DNA from: Marsupella aquatica
Taxonomy: Eukaryota; Marchantiophyta
Reading direction: 5' to 3'
Assembly: GCA_973895155.1 (NCBI GenBank)
Contig: OZ316891.1
Span: 29,078,001-29,142,000, forward strand
Length of the DNA: 64,000 nucleotides
The stretch's first letter is position 1. Every line of letters starts with the position of its first letter. Made by a program: the position numbers and the translations under genes. The notes beneath the pieces are model-generated. The model saw only the letters and a program-made list of their open reading frames with translations, had not been told where the DNA came from and did not search any database. This document shows positions 22,674 through 35,086 of the stretch, one piece after another.

Positions 22674-23790
22674 CAGAACCGTCCTGCAACAGAATCAGAG
22701 GTGATGATGTCGGTCAAGTATATAATTAACGCAAAGAACTGACTCGAATCATTAGTAAACCCTCAGATCGAAGAAGCAATATCTGAATGAGGATTTTGTA
22801 TCCTCGTCAACGACTTATCGTAAAGCACAAGAAGCACTTAGCTATGGGATTTGAACGGACTGCAAGAGCTCTATTACAGCCATTTCCTACACTATTCTCA
22901 GTACTGCATGGCTCCTGAAGCCACCAATTACGGTACTCCAACCTGACAAGACACTGACAAGAATAATGGACTCGGTCAAAGAGGATTCATTGATGCCTCG
23001 AGACAGATCGATGGCGTACACCAAAGGTACTTTTACACTTACCACCGAATTGAGGCTGGACATAATTATGTGGGCATGTGGGTTAGCTCTCCTTACTGCT
23101 TTCACTGAACAAAAAATATGTACAGCACTGACAAACGAGACGACCATCTCTTACCGCATTTTGACTTTCAAACGTCCATTCTTCGGTCTGTGGGTGGGAA
23201 TTTGGCAAGCAATCAACCTCCGATTGCAAAGCCAGCTGTCCGGTCTGCGAAGGGCGATTGGACAGCAATCGAATTGACGACTAGCAGTGACAAGAATGGG
23301 AACAGAGACGACCGTCAATGTGATGGTTCTCCCGAGCTTTGAAATAGCTATGCTAAGCTGCCGACGGATAATTTTAGGACAGAAGTCACCATCTCCGCAG
23401 CTTGCAAAGTTCTGAAGGTAAAGGCAAGAATACACACCCGTCATCGAGCTCATTTCTGAATGATTGCTGTTCTTGGGCCAACTGAACGTTGCCACCTTCC
23501 TTCGAATACAATGCTCCTTGCCCCGAGATTTCGCCAATGAGATGAGGAGTTTTACGACTTCTAACTCTCACCCGCGGACTGAACCATGGATAGTTACCAA
23601 AACTGAGGAGTGCTGCGTCGTGCCGGAAATTGCGAAGTCCGCCTCGCTTTTCCTTTGCAGCCCTCCAGTTCGACTCCAAGTACGTTGTATAAAGAGTACG
23701 TCGTTGGACTTGGAAAGCAAGCATCACGGTGATGTGCTGCAAGATGAGGATGACGGACAGGGACGAGCAAGAGCTGCGGACTGACACCAT
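22674..23790 (-). other. Putative 5' intron and signal-peptide exon region of the LRR receptor-like protein
   Basis: The main exon begins in phase 2 after an acceptor at 22684-22686, so a 5' exon is expected at higher coordinates. The best candidate begins at ATG 23788-23790 (minus), encoding a hydrophobic leader (VRSSCSSLSVILILQHITVM). A second ATG at 23145-23147 also gives a hydrophobic start. I found no donor with the right phase that is convincing (AC|GTACTT is weak), so the exon is not resolved. Confidence 0.35.
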
Positions 23791-26700
23791 CGCCCTTCTT
23801 CATTCCACCCTACATTGCAGCAAGCGTGGCTTCATCTGTAACCCATACTTAGCTATTTCTTCTGCAAATACGACATTACATATTTCCATCTAGATATTTA
23901 TGGGTAACTTCACAACAGCTCCTTCTGCTCCGCAACCTAAGTCGATATTAAACGTTACATAGCTTCGTTTCTCAATTAATCACCCCAGCTCATATCTCAG
24001 CAACAAAGGATCCTGTTTACACTAAATACCCCAAATATGCATGCTGTCTTCTGCCACTCCAGTGTAATGAGGCCATGTTTGTTAGGATTGCCAGGCTGAA
24101 GTCGGTAACATTAATTTGCCAGCGATGACATTATTCCCTGCGTCGATGCAACGCGTTGCCGAATCCCCATATTAGCGTTCTGGTCGGTGCCGGGGTCGAT
24201 TCGAAGCTATGGAGTCCTGCTCACATTGCCTGGGTTCAGCGGGTTGGAACCAAGAAAAGCTGCGGCCGGTCTGCGAAGTCCCTGAATTCCGGCTGTAAAG
24301 GACGCGAGCGCATCCCATCCGACTTCCAGCTGCGATGAAGCAAACGTTCGGGCAACTAGTAAGAACAAAGCCACCTGCCAGTCAAATCAAATCATTGACT
24401 CAATGCCAATTCAAGGTACAATGTAGAAGAAGATGAACATTTAGTAGGGTACACAGAGCAACAGGAAGATATTCTACCCGGTGAACAATTAATTATGATC
24501 GTCATGAGATCGAGCTCATTGTTTCAGAGCTCGCTCTATGGTACGCTACATAACGGACTCTTAAAAATCAATTCTCATTTAAAATTCTCTAGAAAAAGTT
24601 AGTATGGCGGGGAATTCTCCAACATTTCTATCTTTTGAAGTCGATCATAAGATATTCCCATGATCAGAAGTCTAAAATCATGGGCTACTAGATTAAAGAC
24701 ATGTGGAAAAGTTGTACAACATTCCTCTAAGTATCTGCCGGCCTCCTAGAGGACATGGGCTTTGTAAAATCAGAGTCCTAAAAGAGAGCTAAAAACTAAC
24801 AGAAACTGGATGACTACAAGTTCTCAAGACAACCCTCATGATCTTCTCGGAAATCTGGTGCCCAACACAACTCGGACTTCACTCCAATCTTACTACCGGT
24901 TTGCACGTCGAAGGGCCTCGGGATACGGAGATTCAAAGATTTGGCACTAGTCGGTTATTGCTCAACTTTGCAGTCCACCCTGATCACACCGCTACATTCT
25001 TCCATGGCAATCCTCCCTTTCAAGGCGACATCTACGAAGATTCTTTGATCACTGGCATGGGATGACCTGATTCGATGCAGGAGTCGACACTTAGAGATTC
25101 AAACAGTACAGATGACTACTTCCATGCAGTCAAGCACCAACCACCTGTGTTTCATCCATCTCTCTTTCCTGGCGACATTGAATGACAACAGGCATTCGGT
25201 AATTGCATATCGCTTCATTGGTCGCGCACCTGATTGAACATTTTCCCTTCTACAGTCATGTCCCACAGCCCGCTGCTGGACCAGTCCGGGAGACAAGGCC
25301 CCACTTCTTCTCTCCTACTGTACAAACCTCCACAAATCGATCCAGTGAGGATACATTCTGTTCCAAGGAATCTCAAAGAATGTTGCTCTTCACCTGCAGT
25401 AAGGCTGCGCTGGGTTCATGACTTCACCTGCAGCCGTTTGCTTGGCACTCATCCCTGCACTCTTTTTCGCCCTTCCCAGCTCTCATCACGCAGCCACCAG
25501 ATGCGCACTCAGGGCTCAGGCAGCACAGTCCCAGGAACTTTTAACAATATTCCGAACAGCGCCCGTTATCAGGCTGCGATGAAGCCAGTCATTCACATTT
25601 GAGTAATAAAGTATCAATTTCCTAAAAGGGGCCAGGCAAAGTACACTGGAGTAAAAGCAAAATAGGTCCAGAGGACAGACACGAAACACATTCTTCTTTT
25701 CATCGACCTACAGAATCGAACCTACGGCTGTTCGCCAAGTATTCATAGCAAAGGCACATCGCCAGCAAACTTGTCGCGCATCGATCATCTAGCACAACGA
25801 TCATCTAGCACAATCAGCAACGTGATGTGCGGCTGGCTCACTCTCGAAAAGATTTGGCCCACACCTCCATCTATCATCAGGACTAGACGAGGGGAGCATC
25901 ACATCATTTGCTAAGATATGTCGAGTTGTAGGCTCTACGGATGAGTTATTTACTTTACACTCTCCGAAACAGTCCTTTGTGCCGCTGCCGCTCAATCACC
26001 TCGAATATCGAATAAAGCGCAGGTCCAAATGCTTGCTCAGTAATTTGTATAACGGTCAGAAACATGAAGAGAGATTCAATTTTCAGACGATTATTTCCTA
26101 GTAGTGTGTTTGTCTCCAAACACAGTCCAATCCCAAAACATTTATGTGACCGAGGACGTCGAGACAATTCCAATTTAACCGTTGAGATCCGCCATTCTCT
26201 CGATCTCTGCCGGTTGAGCAGAATGATGAGCTGCTCCGAAGCATAGGTTAGTACACCGGCTCACATGCATATCGGAGGGCACTGTCACTATCACTAAAAC
26301 ATGCGTATCATCCATCGCTCATCTCCCGTACCGGTTGTCACAATCGGTCCACTCCTCTCTCCGTCCCTTTTCCCCACGTAGAATGCTGACGTTATTCGAC
26401 AAAGAGAAACAATCCCGATTGGGCGCTTGACTATGAAGGTTGGTATTGATAGTCAATCTCTGGCTAGCTAGTCGACTCTTGCTAGTCGGCAGTCCAGTGC
26501 AGTCCTTTCCTTCTAGAAACAGCGCGCAGCCAGCTCGTAGTCAATACCGTGCAACAACCCAAATAATTGGTTCATTGGTTTCTGTTTGACGAGTTTTATC
26601 ATGGACGGACCTATGTAGAGCTCACTGAATGAACATGTCTACGATCAGTGATTCGTCATGACAAAGCAACAGCCAGAAGAACTTGGATCCGCTTGTGGTT
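23791..26700. other. Gene-free stretch
   Basis: No frame on either strand carries a recognised domain. Composition is mixed, with no obvious tandem repeat or transposon end. It probably includes the receptor promoter at the left edge. Confidence 0.45.
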
Positions 26701-26779
26701 GCCTTTGGAAATACAATATCTACATCTATAATATGCAATGCCGCCAAAAAGTAATTTCGTCTGCTTACAAAATCGACAT

Positions 26780-27665
26780 TTCTGTCTTGCTTCCGCCTTG
26801 ACATTTTCACTCGCTTTGACATTCTTGCCTTGCCTTGACATCTTTCCTTTGCCTCTACATCCTTGCCTCGCCTCAAATTCTTGGGCATTGGGCTATCACA
26901 CAATAAGGGATCCCGTCCATTTATGGGCATCATCTGCTTACAGTCACAAGAATGGGCCAGATTCAACCTCAACCATTGGATGGAAAAGAAGTTTTTTGTT
27001 GGCCCTTGATCTGCAAAACTCTATTAATAGCTCTGGATACTACCTCTAACTCCCTTTCAGTATGTTGGATTTCTCCCACTTTGCCTTTTGTGTCTGTCTT
27101 TTCGCTTTTATTTCCTTTAATTTATTTCTGAACATTGCCTTAATTTCTCTGGAATTATTTGTCTTTTGCCTTGCTTTGACCTCGCTTGACATCTTTGCCT
27201 CTCCTCAACATCTTGCCCTTGCCTCAACATCTTTGCCTCTCCCTGGCATTTGGCCCTTGCCTCAACATCTTGCCCTCATCTAAACATTTTTGCCTCTCCA
27301 TAAAAAAAAAACTTTCTCTCCCCTCGACATCTTCCCCTCGCCTGGACATCTTTGCCTCTCCTCGACATCTGGCTCTCGCCTGGATATCTTTGCATCTCCT
27401 CGACATCTTGCCCTCACCTTGACATCTCCGCATCTCCTTCACATCTTACCCTCTCCTCAAAATCTTTGTCTCTCCTCGACATTTTGCCCTTGCCTCAACG
27501 TCTTGCCCTCACTTCAGAATCTTGCCCTCACCTCGACATCCAGCCCTCACTCAGAATCTTGCCCTTACCTCGATGTCTTGCCCTCACCTTGAAATCTTGC
27601 CCTCACCTTGACATCTTGCCCTCAGTCAAAATTTTGCCCTCATGTCAACATCTTGACCTCATTCA
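26780..27665 (+). repeat. Pyrimidine-rich minisatellite of a GACATCTTGCCYTCRCCT-type unit
   Basis: Dozens of imperfect 15-20 bp units with the core CTCGACATCTTGCC run head to tail and degrade toward the left. Open frames exist in all three plus-strand frames only because the repeat avoids stops; they are not genes. The array is followed directly by a Helitron-type terminus, and a similar array lies at 41.5-42.4 kb. Confidence 0.9.
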
Positions 27666-27699
27666 ACATCTTTTGTGCAACGCACGGGCATGGGGCTAG
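27666..27699 (+). mobile_element. Helitron-type 3' terminus
   Basis: CATCTTTTGTGCAACGCACG followed by GGCATGGGGCTAG ends in CTAG with T next to it (27700). The GTGC-AAC-GCAC stem-loop about ten bases before CTAG is the standard Helitron 3' signature in plants. A nearly identical end occurs at 42431-42464. The 5' end (TC) of this element is not identified. Confidence 0.75.
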
Positions 27700-27712
27700 T
27701 TTATATTATAAA

Positions 27713-28380
27713 AGCTCAATATCCATGTATTGCACAAAAGATATCGTGACAACCAAGATGTAGTTAAAAGAAAAGATATCATGTCACCGAAGATATAATT
27801 GTAGTTGTCTTGGAAATAAAATGTTTATAACAAAAAAGCTCAATACTCGTACATACCATTGCATTGTACAAAAAATGTCGCGACACCCAAGATGTCGTGA
27901 AGAGAAAAAATATCATGTCACCCAAGATGTCATTAAGAAAAAAGTTGTTGTTAAGAAAAAATATGTCATATCACGATGTAGTTGAGACAAAAGATGTCAC
28001 TACACCCAAGAGAAAGAGAAAATATGTTGTTAAGTACAAAATAATCCATAAGTAAAGTGATGAACTTGTTAGTCATAGATGTTGCCAAGTCTCCATTGCA
28101 CAAAAGATGTTATTGTGTAAATAGGTCATTGCATTTACAATATTGCTAAATAAAAGATACCGTTAAGTAAAATATGTGGTTGCTAGAAAGATGTCATTGC
28201 GCAAAAGATATAGTTTACTAAAACATATTGTTCGGCAAAAGACATCAATCCGTAATAGATGACGTTATGCTAAAGATGTAGTTGGAAAATATCATGATTC
28301 AAAATATATCTTTATTAGAAAGATCTCATTGGGTACCAAAAACACTGCCAAGTGAAAGATGTCATGACACAAAGAGAGGT
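27713..28380 (-). mobile_element. Inverted, decayed Helitron-type ends with purine-rich minisatellite
   Basis: From 27715 the plus strand reads GCTCAATATCCATGTATTGC then ACAAAAGATATCGTGAC. This is a mutated reverse complement of the terminus motif plus its GACATC array. A second inverted copy starts near 27841 (GCTCAATACTCGTAC). AGATGTC/AAGAAAA units continue to about 28380. The CTAG tails are degraded, so the exact ends are uncertain. Confidence 0.6.
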
Positions 28381-28516
28381 GACAACCACCACCAAAGTAC
28401 AACAAAATGAGAATGATTTTAAAAATTGTTTCTATAATTTATATATTTTGAAACCTTCCTTCCTTTTCACTATTTTTCTTGTCTTGTCTTTGTCTCATTG
28501 ATAGATTGTGCACTAG

Positions 28517-28638
28517 TTTTTTATTATGTAAAATATTTGTCATTAAACTCCTCTCATGATACAATACATCACTTCAATTTTTTATTATGTAAAATATTTG
28601 TCATTAAACTCCTCTCATGATACAATACATCACTTCTT
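28517..28638. repeat. Tandem duplication, 61-bp unit
   Basis: TTTTTTATTATGTAAAATAT and the following bases through CATCACTTC are repeated at 28517 and 28578 with almost no change. Imperfect GCATGGATGGTA units follow to about 28760. Confidence 0.9.
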
Positions 28639-28760
28639 TTGCATGGATGATATGGCATGAGGCATAGTATGGCATGGATGGTAGAGGGAGGAGCACTTTG
28701 TATGCATGATTGACATGGATGGTAAATGGAGGAGCATGGGGTAGCATGGATGGTCAAGGG

Positions 28761-31496
28761 GAAGACTTTGTATTTTTCTTGTTTGAAAAAACCTGTTCAC
28801 ACAAAATATAATTATTTTCTCTTATTATTTTCTTTTTTTCAGTTACTTTTTCTTTCACTCAAAAAACATCTCCATATTTGAATGACTACCACTTCAAAAA
28901 ATGGCGCAACTTTGTATTATAAGAGTTAATGAAAGTAGCTAAAAGGTCGTCAGCAAAGATTTTCTTTACTTTGTGGACAGATTATTGGCATCTCTTTTCC
29001 CCCTTTCACTCAATATACATCAGAGTACTTTACTACATTATTAAATTCTCTTGTCCTTCCTTCCTTCCAAAGCTCAGACCTCTTCCTCATGATAGAAATA
29101 CTCATCACCAATCCGTCTATGGGACCATGGCTGTTCTCAATGGACTTGAGTAGAATTAGAGTACTAACCGTATTTCAAGATCATCATAAAAATGTCGGTT
29201 GAGTTGTCCATAATTACCATCCAGGCTGTTTGCATTTTGTGATGGCAAACGGGTAATTCTAGTATTCTACTGAGACAGGACCTGGCTGGCATTACATTAC
29301 AGTAGTTTGGCACTTCAGCTTCTCTACAGTACTACCGCCAGGTTTAAGAGCCCTACATTCATGTGGGCCCACCCAACCAATCTCTCGTCCTTCAGCATTT
29401 AAGGCATTTGGAACTGATGCAAATTAATTAATGACATAAGAGCTTGGTACGGTTGTCCAGGCCTGAGTGTATTTTCCCAGCCAATAGGGGCATCAAACTT
29501 AGCTTTTAGTCAAGCCAAGAATTCACGATGTGGCAGACCCAAAATGTTGCAGTACACCAACTTTGGAGGGATATATTTAGTGTACCTCGAAAGTTAATTT
29601 ACTTAAACCACAGCTGCCAATATAAAAGGGCCATTGGTTTGCCCATCTCGTCATTCTTCACTGCCCTGATGTATAGTGATCCCCGGTGAATAGCTTCTTG
29701 ACCCAACAAGTTTTTCGCTTTTCTCTCCAGCGCTGGGTGGTGAGTGAAATGCACACATGTGACGAAGCCTGTGTGTGTGCCCATCTCTCTCCCTTGTCGC
29801 CTATCTCACAACTATGTCATTGAGAACAATTCCACGGCAACGGCGCCAAAAACAGGACCACACTTATGTCACCTGCTTATCCAACAATTTACATGACAAA
29901 TATATACATTTGTTACTAAAATTGTTTGTTATTGTATGACGAGAACGTGGAGAGACGTTATTCGAATTATATTGCACATAGGATAAATATGTTTATTTCT
30001 GCTCCTATAAATGTAATTTTTGATCAACTCTATTGATTAGCTTCTCTGCTTTTAATCAAGTCCCTTGAACTACACCACACTCACTCCTGGTTGCTGGTGG
30101 AGTGCTGTCACCACCCCTCCTACTCACATGGTCGATTGATCCATGCAAGGATTCCTTAAACTTCTTGGGGAAAGAACACAATTTATCATGATACATAAAA
30201 GATAACGTCACACCAAAACTTCAAAAATCAAACCAAATCCATATCTTTTGGTGAACAATCATAACATATTGCAAGGACAACCTGGCCTCCTATCGTCTGC
30301 CCAACTCCAGCCTCATGGGGATAAGTGCTTCATCTCTACCTCACTACTCTGGCTTGATTCCCTTTTCTAGCTATGAGATTCATAACTTCCCTAATCAAAA
30401 CTAGACTGAGTTCCCCCCCCCCCCGATTCACTACAGGGATCCCCCTAAATACTCTCAACCACACCAAAGCACACAAACCCTACAAGGGTGAGACAACCAC
30501 TACCCTGGTGGTGCCGCTAACCTCTAAACCTAACATGCGGCACACACATGTATCACCAACCTATCCTATCCTAAGGGAGGCCGATGGTGCCTTCGACGGT
30601 GCCCACTATCACTCCGTTAAACAAGGACTCACTTGAGTCCACCACCTCCTATCCTATCTATCTACCTTGCCTACCAACTTCAATCCTCCTGATCGCCACC
30701 ACCGGTCTGCCATAAAAGTAGGGGCCCCTAAACTTGTTGAAACTAAAATCTTCTCAGAATTCACTTCTGAAAGAATATCTGAGGACCCCTTTGCTTCCTG
30801 ATTATGGCTCCGTAAACAACGCACAAAACGAAGGTCAAACGACCAAGATATGATCATTTAAGTTTTTACGGGGCATCGGCCCCTCCGTTTCGTCCGTACA
30901 ACACCAGGGGTCCCGACTTCTCCCACAACAAGGGTCCCTGGCTTTGCTGCTGTCATCTCCACTTCTAGAAACAATTGGAGTCCCCGGCTACAGGATGTAC
31001 TGACGTCCGTACGGCTATGACGTCCAGAAATTATTGTCAAAATGTAATCTAACGTATCTTTACCATCGTAACTCCGTTTTGGTCGTGTGACATGTCGTTG
31101 GATTCAGCTCAATGAGCTCTTTCAAACAAGCCCATAAACTCCTAACTTTGAGATGGTTGAAAATATGATATATGAATGGTCTAATCTAGAAATCCATATT
31201 CATTTTTTGAGCAAAGTCCGATACTCATCCCGATACTCGTATCTCACTCCGGATTTGAACCATGAAAGTTCCGACCAAATTCCAATTCTTCCAGTTTTTG
31301 GTTATTTACCATAACTTTTTTACATCACAGTCGATAAGAAGTTACCACATAATTTGTGAAACTTACCTCACAGTTACCTCTACAATAGACCATAGTAACC
31401 ACACACATGCATAGTCGATCAACACGCTGTTGTCGCAACCGCAATGTGCAGTCCAATAAAATTATCATGAAAACTCCGGACGACAAAATCTTGTCG
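28761..31496. other. Gene-free stretch
   Basis: No coding exon or structural RNA is recognised. A C10-12 homopolymer lies near 30413-30424. Short open frames lack motifs. Confidence 0.45.
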
Positions 31497-31930
31497 GCAA
31501 TATCAACATCAGATAAATTTATCGCATAAATTCCACAACTGCAAATATCCATATGAAGAAAAATCAATTTTGCAATACCAACATGAGATAAATTTATCTC
31601 TTAAATTCCAAAACTGCAAACATCCATATGAAGAAAATCAATTTTGCAATACCAACATGAGATAAATTTATCTCTTAAATTCCAAAACTGTAAACATACA
31701 CATGAAGAAAATCCATTTTGGAATAAACATGAGATAAATTTATCTCTTAAATTCCAAAATTGCAAACATGCATATGAAAAAAAATCTATTTTGCAATACC
31801 AACATGAGATAAATTTATCTCAGATTAAATTCCAAAATTGCAAACATCTATATGAAGAAAATATATTTTGCAATACCAACATCGATAGATTTATCCCTCA
31901 AATTTCAAAACTACAGAATTCTGCCAGGAT
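31497..31930. repeat. Satellite array 1: six ~74-bp units each with a GATAAATTTATC palindrome
   Basis: Units begin with TTTGCAATACCAACATGAG at about 31498, 31572, 31645, 31720, 31793 and 31870. Each carries a 16-bp palindrome, best form GAGATAAATTTATCTC, at 31512, 31587, 31661, 31733, 31808 and 31884 (core start). The rest of the unit is AT-rich and non-coding; the open frame across it results from the repeat. Confidence 0.93.
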
Positions 31931-32129
31931 GCACATCTAAGAGTCAAATTCGATATCCAAGGAAATATACCCTTCTTTGCTATTTTATCATTTAGCAAGA
32001 TTGCGACATCATAGGATAAGATGAGTCGCAGAAAAACACTCAAGAATAATACTAGTTAGTTGGGTGTGAGAAGTTTATTGCACTTCGCATTCACCTAGAA
32101 TGACTCGACTCTATCACAAACCAAACTTT

Positions 32130-32550
32130 GGATTAGAATGAGGCGACTCCAATAAATTTATAGAATGAAGACTTTGTGTGGATCCAGCGCAGGAATGCGC
32201 ACTCCGATAATTTTATCGGATGTTCTTTGAAAATCATCTTCAATCCATCAGAGGAATGAAGCCTCCGATAAATTCATCGAAGTCTCAAATAATCCTCAAT
32301 CCGGCATAAGAATGAAGACTCCGATAAATTTATTGGACTCTAAGAAAACCTTGAATCCAATCTATGAATGCGCACTCCGATAATTTTATTGCATGTTCAG
32401 ATTCAAACATATTCAATGCATCAGAGGAATGCGATAAATTTATCGCAGTCCGCTCGAATTAGGGCATTAACACCAAATTACAAGTAAACCTTACGTAGAT
32501 GATACTCAAACTGGAATGGAAGTTCCAATAAATTTATCGAGTTTTCTTGA
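32130..32550. repeat. Satellite array 2: seven ~56-bp units with the same palindrome core
   Basis: Core palindromes of the form CCGATAAATTTATCGG occur at 32151, 32206, 32267, 32323, 32379, 32433 and 32527. Six spacings are 55, 61, 56, 56, 54 and 94 bp. Each is preceded by a block like CAGAGGAATGAAGACTC. Flanks differ entirely from array 1, yet the 12-bp core GATAAATTTATC is shared. Confidence 0.9.
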
Positions 32551-32621
32551 GAAAGAATCAAATGTCATGGAGGAATGTAAGACTTGATAGGAGTTAAGTA
32601 TTCATTCTGAGAGAGGTGTTG

Positions 32622-32680
32622 TTTTCTCTAGAGAAAATAAACCTTTTATGGGCAGGCTGCTCCTCTTTATATATAGGGAA
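32622..32680 (+). promoter_or_regulatory. Possible promoter: perfect palindrome and TATA box downstream of the arrays
   Basis: A 16-bp perfect palindrome, TTTTCTCTAGAGAAAA, lies at 32622-32637. About 30 bp later comes CTCTTTATATATAGGGA (32663-32679), a good plant TATA box. No clear gene starts downstream, so this could be the promoter of a decayed element. It is a tentative call. Confidence 0.35.
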
Positions 32681-32975
32681 CGCTCTAACCATGGCTATTT
32701 TCCCCTTTAACCATGGTTAAGTTTGCACTAAATTGGATTAGTGCATGGTCGACCCTCGATTATGTGGTTGGGACCAAGTTACTCATAGTTTGGACTATTT
32801 TACGTTCCAAATGTAAAACCCGATGCACGTATCGCTCCCTGCATTCCTGCAGTGATGCAATGTAGGCAACTGATGTTTTTTTGATTTTGAGGTAGTTTTA
32901 TCGGAGTTTGCATTGCCTTAGAAAAAAACGGATTGGGCTTCTCGGTCACACTTCTCGATCGGTCCAAAATCGTGT

Positions 32976-33219
32976 TGTCATTTCATTGATTCAAAGGGAA
33001 GACTTAAGAATTTTCTGAGAAGAACAATAGGGTCTTTTAAATCAAAATTTGAAAGTTATAAGAACATTAGGGTCCTTATAACCATTTTTGGGAATATTCC
33101 AAGAATATTCAAACTTTATAGGGGTTGAAAAATAAACTTTTTTTCTTACATTTTAGGGGGTCCGAGGCCTATAAACATTGCAGGTGATGGGGAGGCATCC
33201 ATATAGTGAGACCCCCGAG
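32976..33219 (+). repeat. Direct repeat, left copy (~245 bp)
   Basis: This matches 34836-35086 with scattered substitutions and small indels. Landmarks are AATTTTCTGAGAAGAACAAT, TATAGGGGTTGAAAAATAAA and GGTGATGGGGAGGCATCCAT, and both copies end at GAGACCCCCGAG. The pair encloses about 1.6 kb. Confidence 0.85.
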
Positions 33220-34835
33220 AGTCTGTACACATGTTGAATGCAAGCACAACAGGGAAAGGGTTTAGCGTTTAGGTATGGGTGGGAACCCAACAAGTGAGAA
33301 AAAGGGAAGGAAGAAAGTGTGGGGGCCACGGAGTGAGGAAGGGAAAATGTGGGAGCCCCTTTATTCTAACGACCCTCCCACCATCACTACTGCAAGATTT
33401 GAGTCTAGTTTTGCAGTTTTACGGACACTATTTGATATAGACCTAAAATCAACTAGGGAACCCCAGTTTCACATGGGGCTCATTCAGGGCTTCAAAATTA
33501 ATCCAAACATGACCATGTTTGGAATAGTACTAGTGCAACAATGTCTGTTTTAAGTTTTATCGTTTTCTATATTTTGGTCATTCTTCCAGTTTTGCGCCTT
33601 ATGTGGAGCCTTCGGCTAGCCCCTGCCCATCCGAGATGCCCACACCTTGGCCTCCAAGTCCTTGGGCTGCCTTTTGGCCTCCTTGTAGCCCCTCAATGGC
33701 TCCATTGTCATCCATCACCGCCCGACACCCCTCTCAACTCCGGCCTCTAGTTTCCGCATCAATTTATTAGAACTAACAAAAATAAAAAAATTGAAAATCC
33801 AGACACTTTTGCTACACCTACTTGTCTTTCTACTTATGTACGCAATTATAAGTCATCACTAAGTTACTACCGGGTTTGGGCCATGTCACATTAGTCCATA
33901 GATACGTACAATTGTCTGCTCCTTCCAACTTGTGATACGACCCACTAATACTTGTGAATGAGAGGGTCTATTGCAAACAACTGTTTTCACTGCTCAATGT
34001 TCACAAACCTTACAAACATGTCTTCCTTGGGTAGTGCAAGACTTTCAGTCTGCTTCATGCAATTTGTGCTCAAATTAATTACCCGACCAACAGATATTGT
34101 GATGGCTGGACGGATGGTTCTGGAAGTACATTTGTTGTTGGGGACTATTGTGGTCGTTTCATTCTTAAGCTTGGGATTGAGAACCAGAAGCTAGGAATTT
34201 GTTTCCACATCTGATAAGACATACGCTGACTTGATCATTTCAAAACAAGCAAGTCAAGCTGGTCCTAACAAAGGTGCTGGGAAAAATATTAAGGATAAAC
34301 TGCACTTTGGTCTAAATTTTGACTCCAAAGAAGAAGAACTCAAGCGGACATCGGTGATGCAAACTTTAAGGGATTGAGGACAAGATGGGGATAATGTAGA
34401 TGAGGAGAAGGATGGGGAGGATTCAGTCTACGGAGAAATTGAAGCTTCAGATTCTTCTGAGTTTAGGGTTTATATTAGATTTTATTTTGTTCCTTCTCTA
34501 TCATTGCATTTTGAAGAACTACTTATTGGTGCCACCAACTCTTGCGGGTCAGAATTCTCAAGGAAAGTCATTCTTAATAACCTTGAGAAACCGTCTGTGT
34601 TGCCTCCCTATGCCAAATATACTGTTTGTAAAGAAGGCAATAGGAGAACACTTACTTCCAGAGAGAATACAGGATGACGGTTGAGAAGAGGTAAGTTCAA
34701 GTCTCAAGTTTATGCGTGATCCTTTTGTTGACATTATGGCTCAAAATGAATTTGTTGATGATGAAGCAAAGTCTACGGATAGATTTGAGAGTAATGAGCT
34801 CGGCTTCCACAAAAATGGCACATCACGTGTGACAT
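33220..34835 (+). other. Unit between the 245-bp direct repeats, decayed coding-like sequence
   Basis: Several short plus-strand frames occur, for example one with SDKTYADLI and KEEELKRTS near 34208-34376, but none belongs to a family I recognise and all are interrupted. No primer site or polypurine tract is evident, so a non-autonomous LTR-type element is only a possibility. Confidence 0.3.
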
Positions 34836-35086
34836 GTCATTTAAATATTGGTTCAAAGGGAAGGCTTAAGAATTTTCTGAGAAGAACAATAGGGTTTTTT
34901 AAATCAAATTTTGAGACTTATAAGAAAATTAGGGTCCTTAATTATAACCAAAATTTTGGAATATTCCAAGAATATTCCAACTTTATAGGGGTTGAAAAAT
35001 AAATATTTTTTCTTATATTTTAGGGGGTCCGAGACCTAAAAACGTCGCAGGTGATGGGGAGGCATCCATATAGTGAGACCCCCGAG
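34836..35086 (+). repeat. Direct repeat, right copy (~250 bp)
   Basis: Partner of 32976-33219. It ends at the same GAGACCCCCGAG boundary, after which the two flanks diverge. Confidence 0.85.

Noticed and set aside
21700-22704. 334-codon open frame on the plus strand
   Set aside because: It is antisense to the LRR receptor-like protein. The regular LRR codon pattern keeps the opposite strand open, and no domain is recognised.
27290-27699. Proline/serine/leucine-rich open frames in three plus-strand frames
   Set aside because: They are produced by a stop-free minisatellite; periodicity in all three frames excludes coding selection.
31644-31940. 98-codon frame with repeated HEINLSLKFQNCKH
   Set aside because: This is translation of the 74-bp satellite. 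The units vary from 72 to 77 bp, so a single frame is not maintained.
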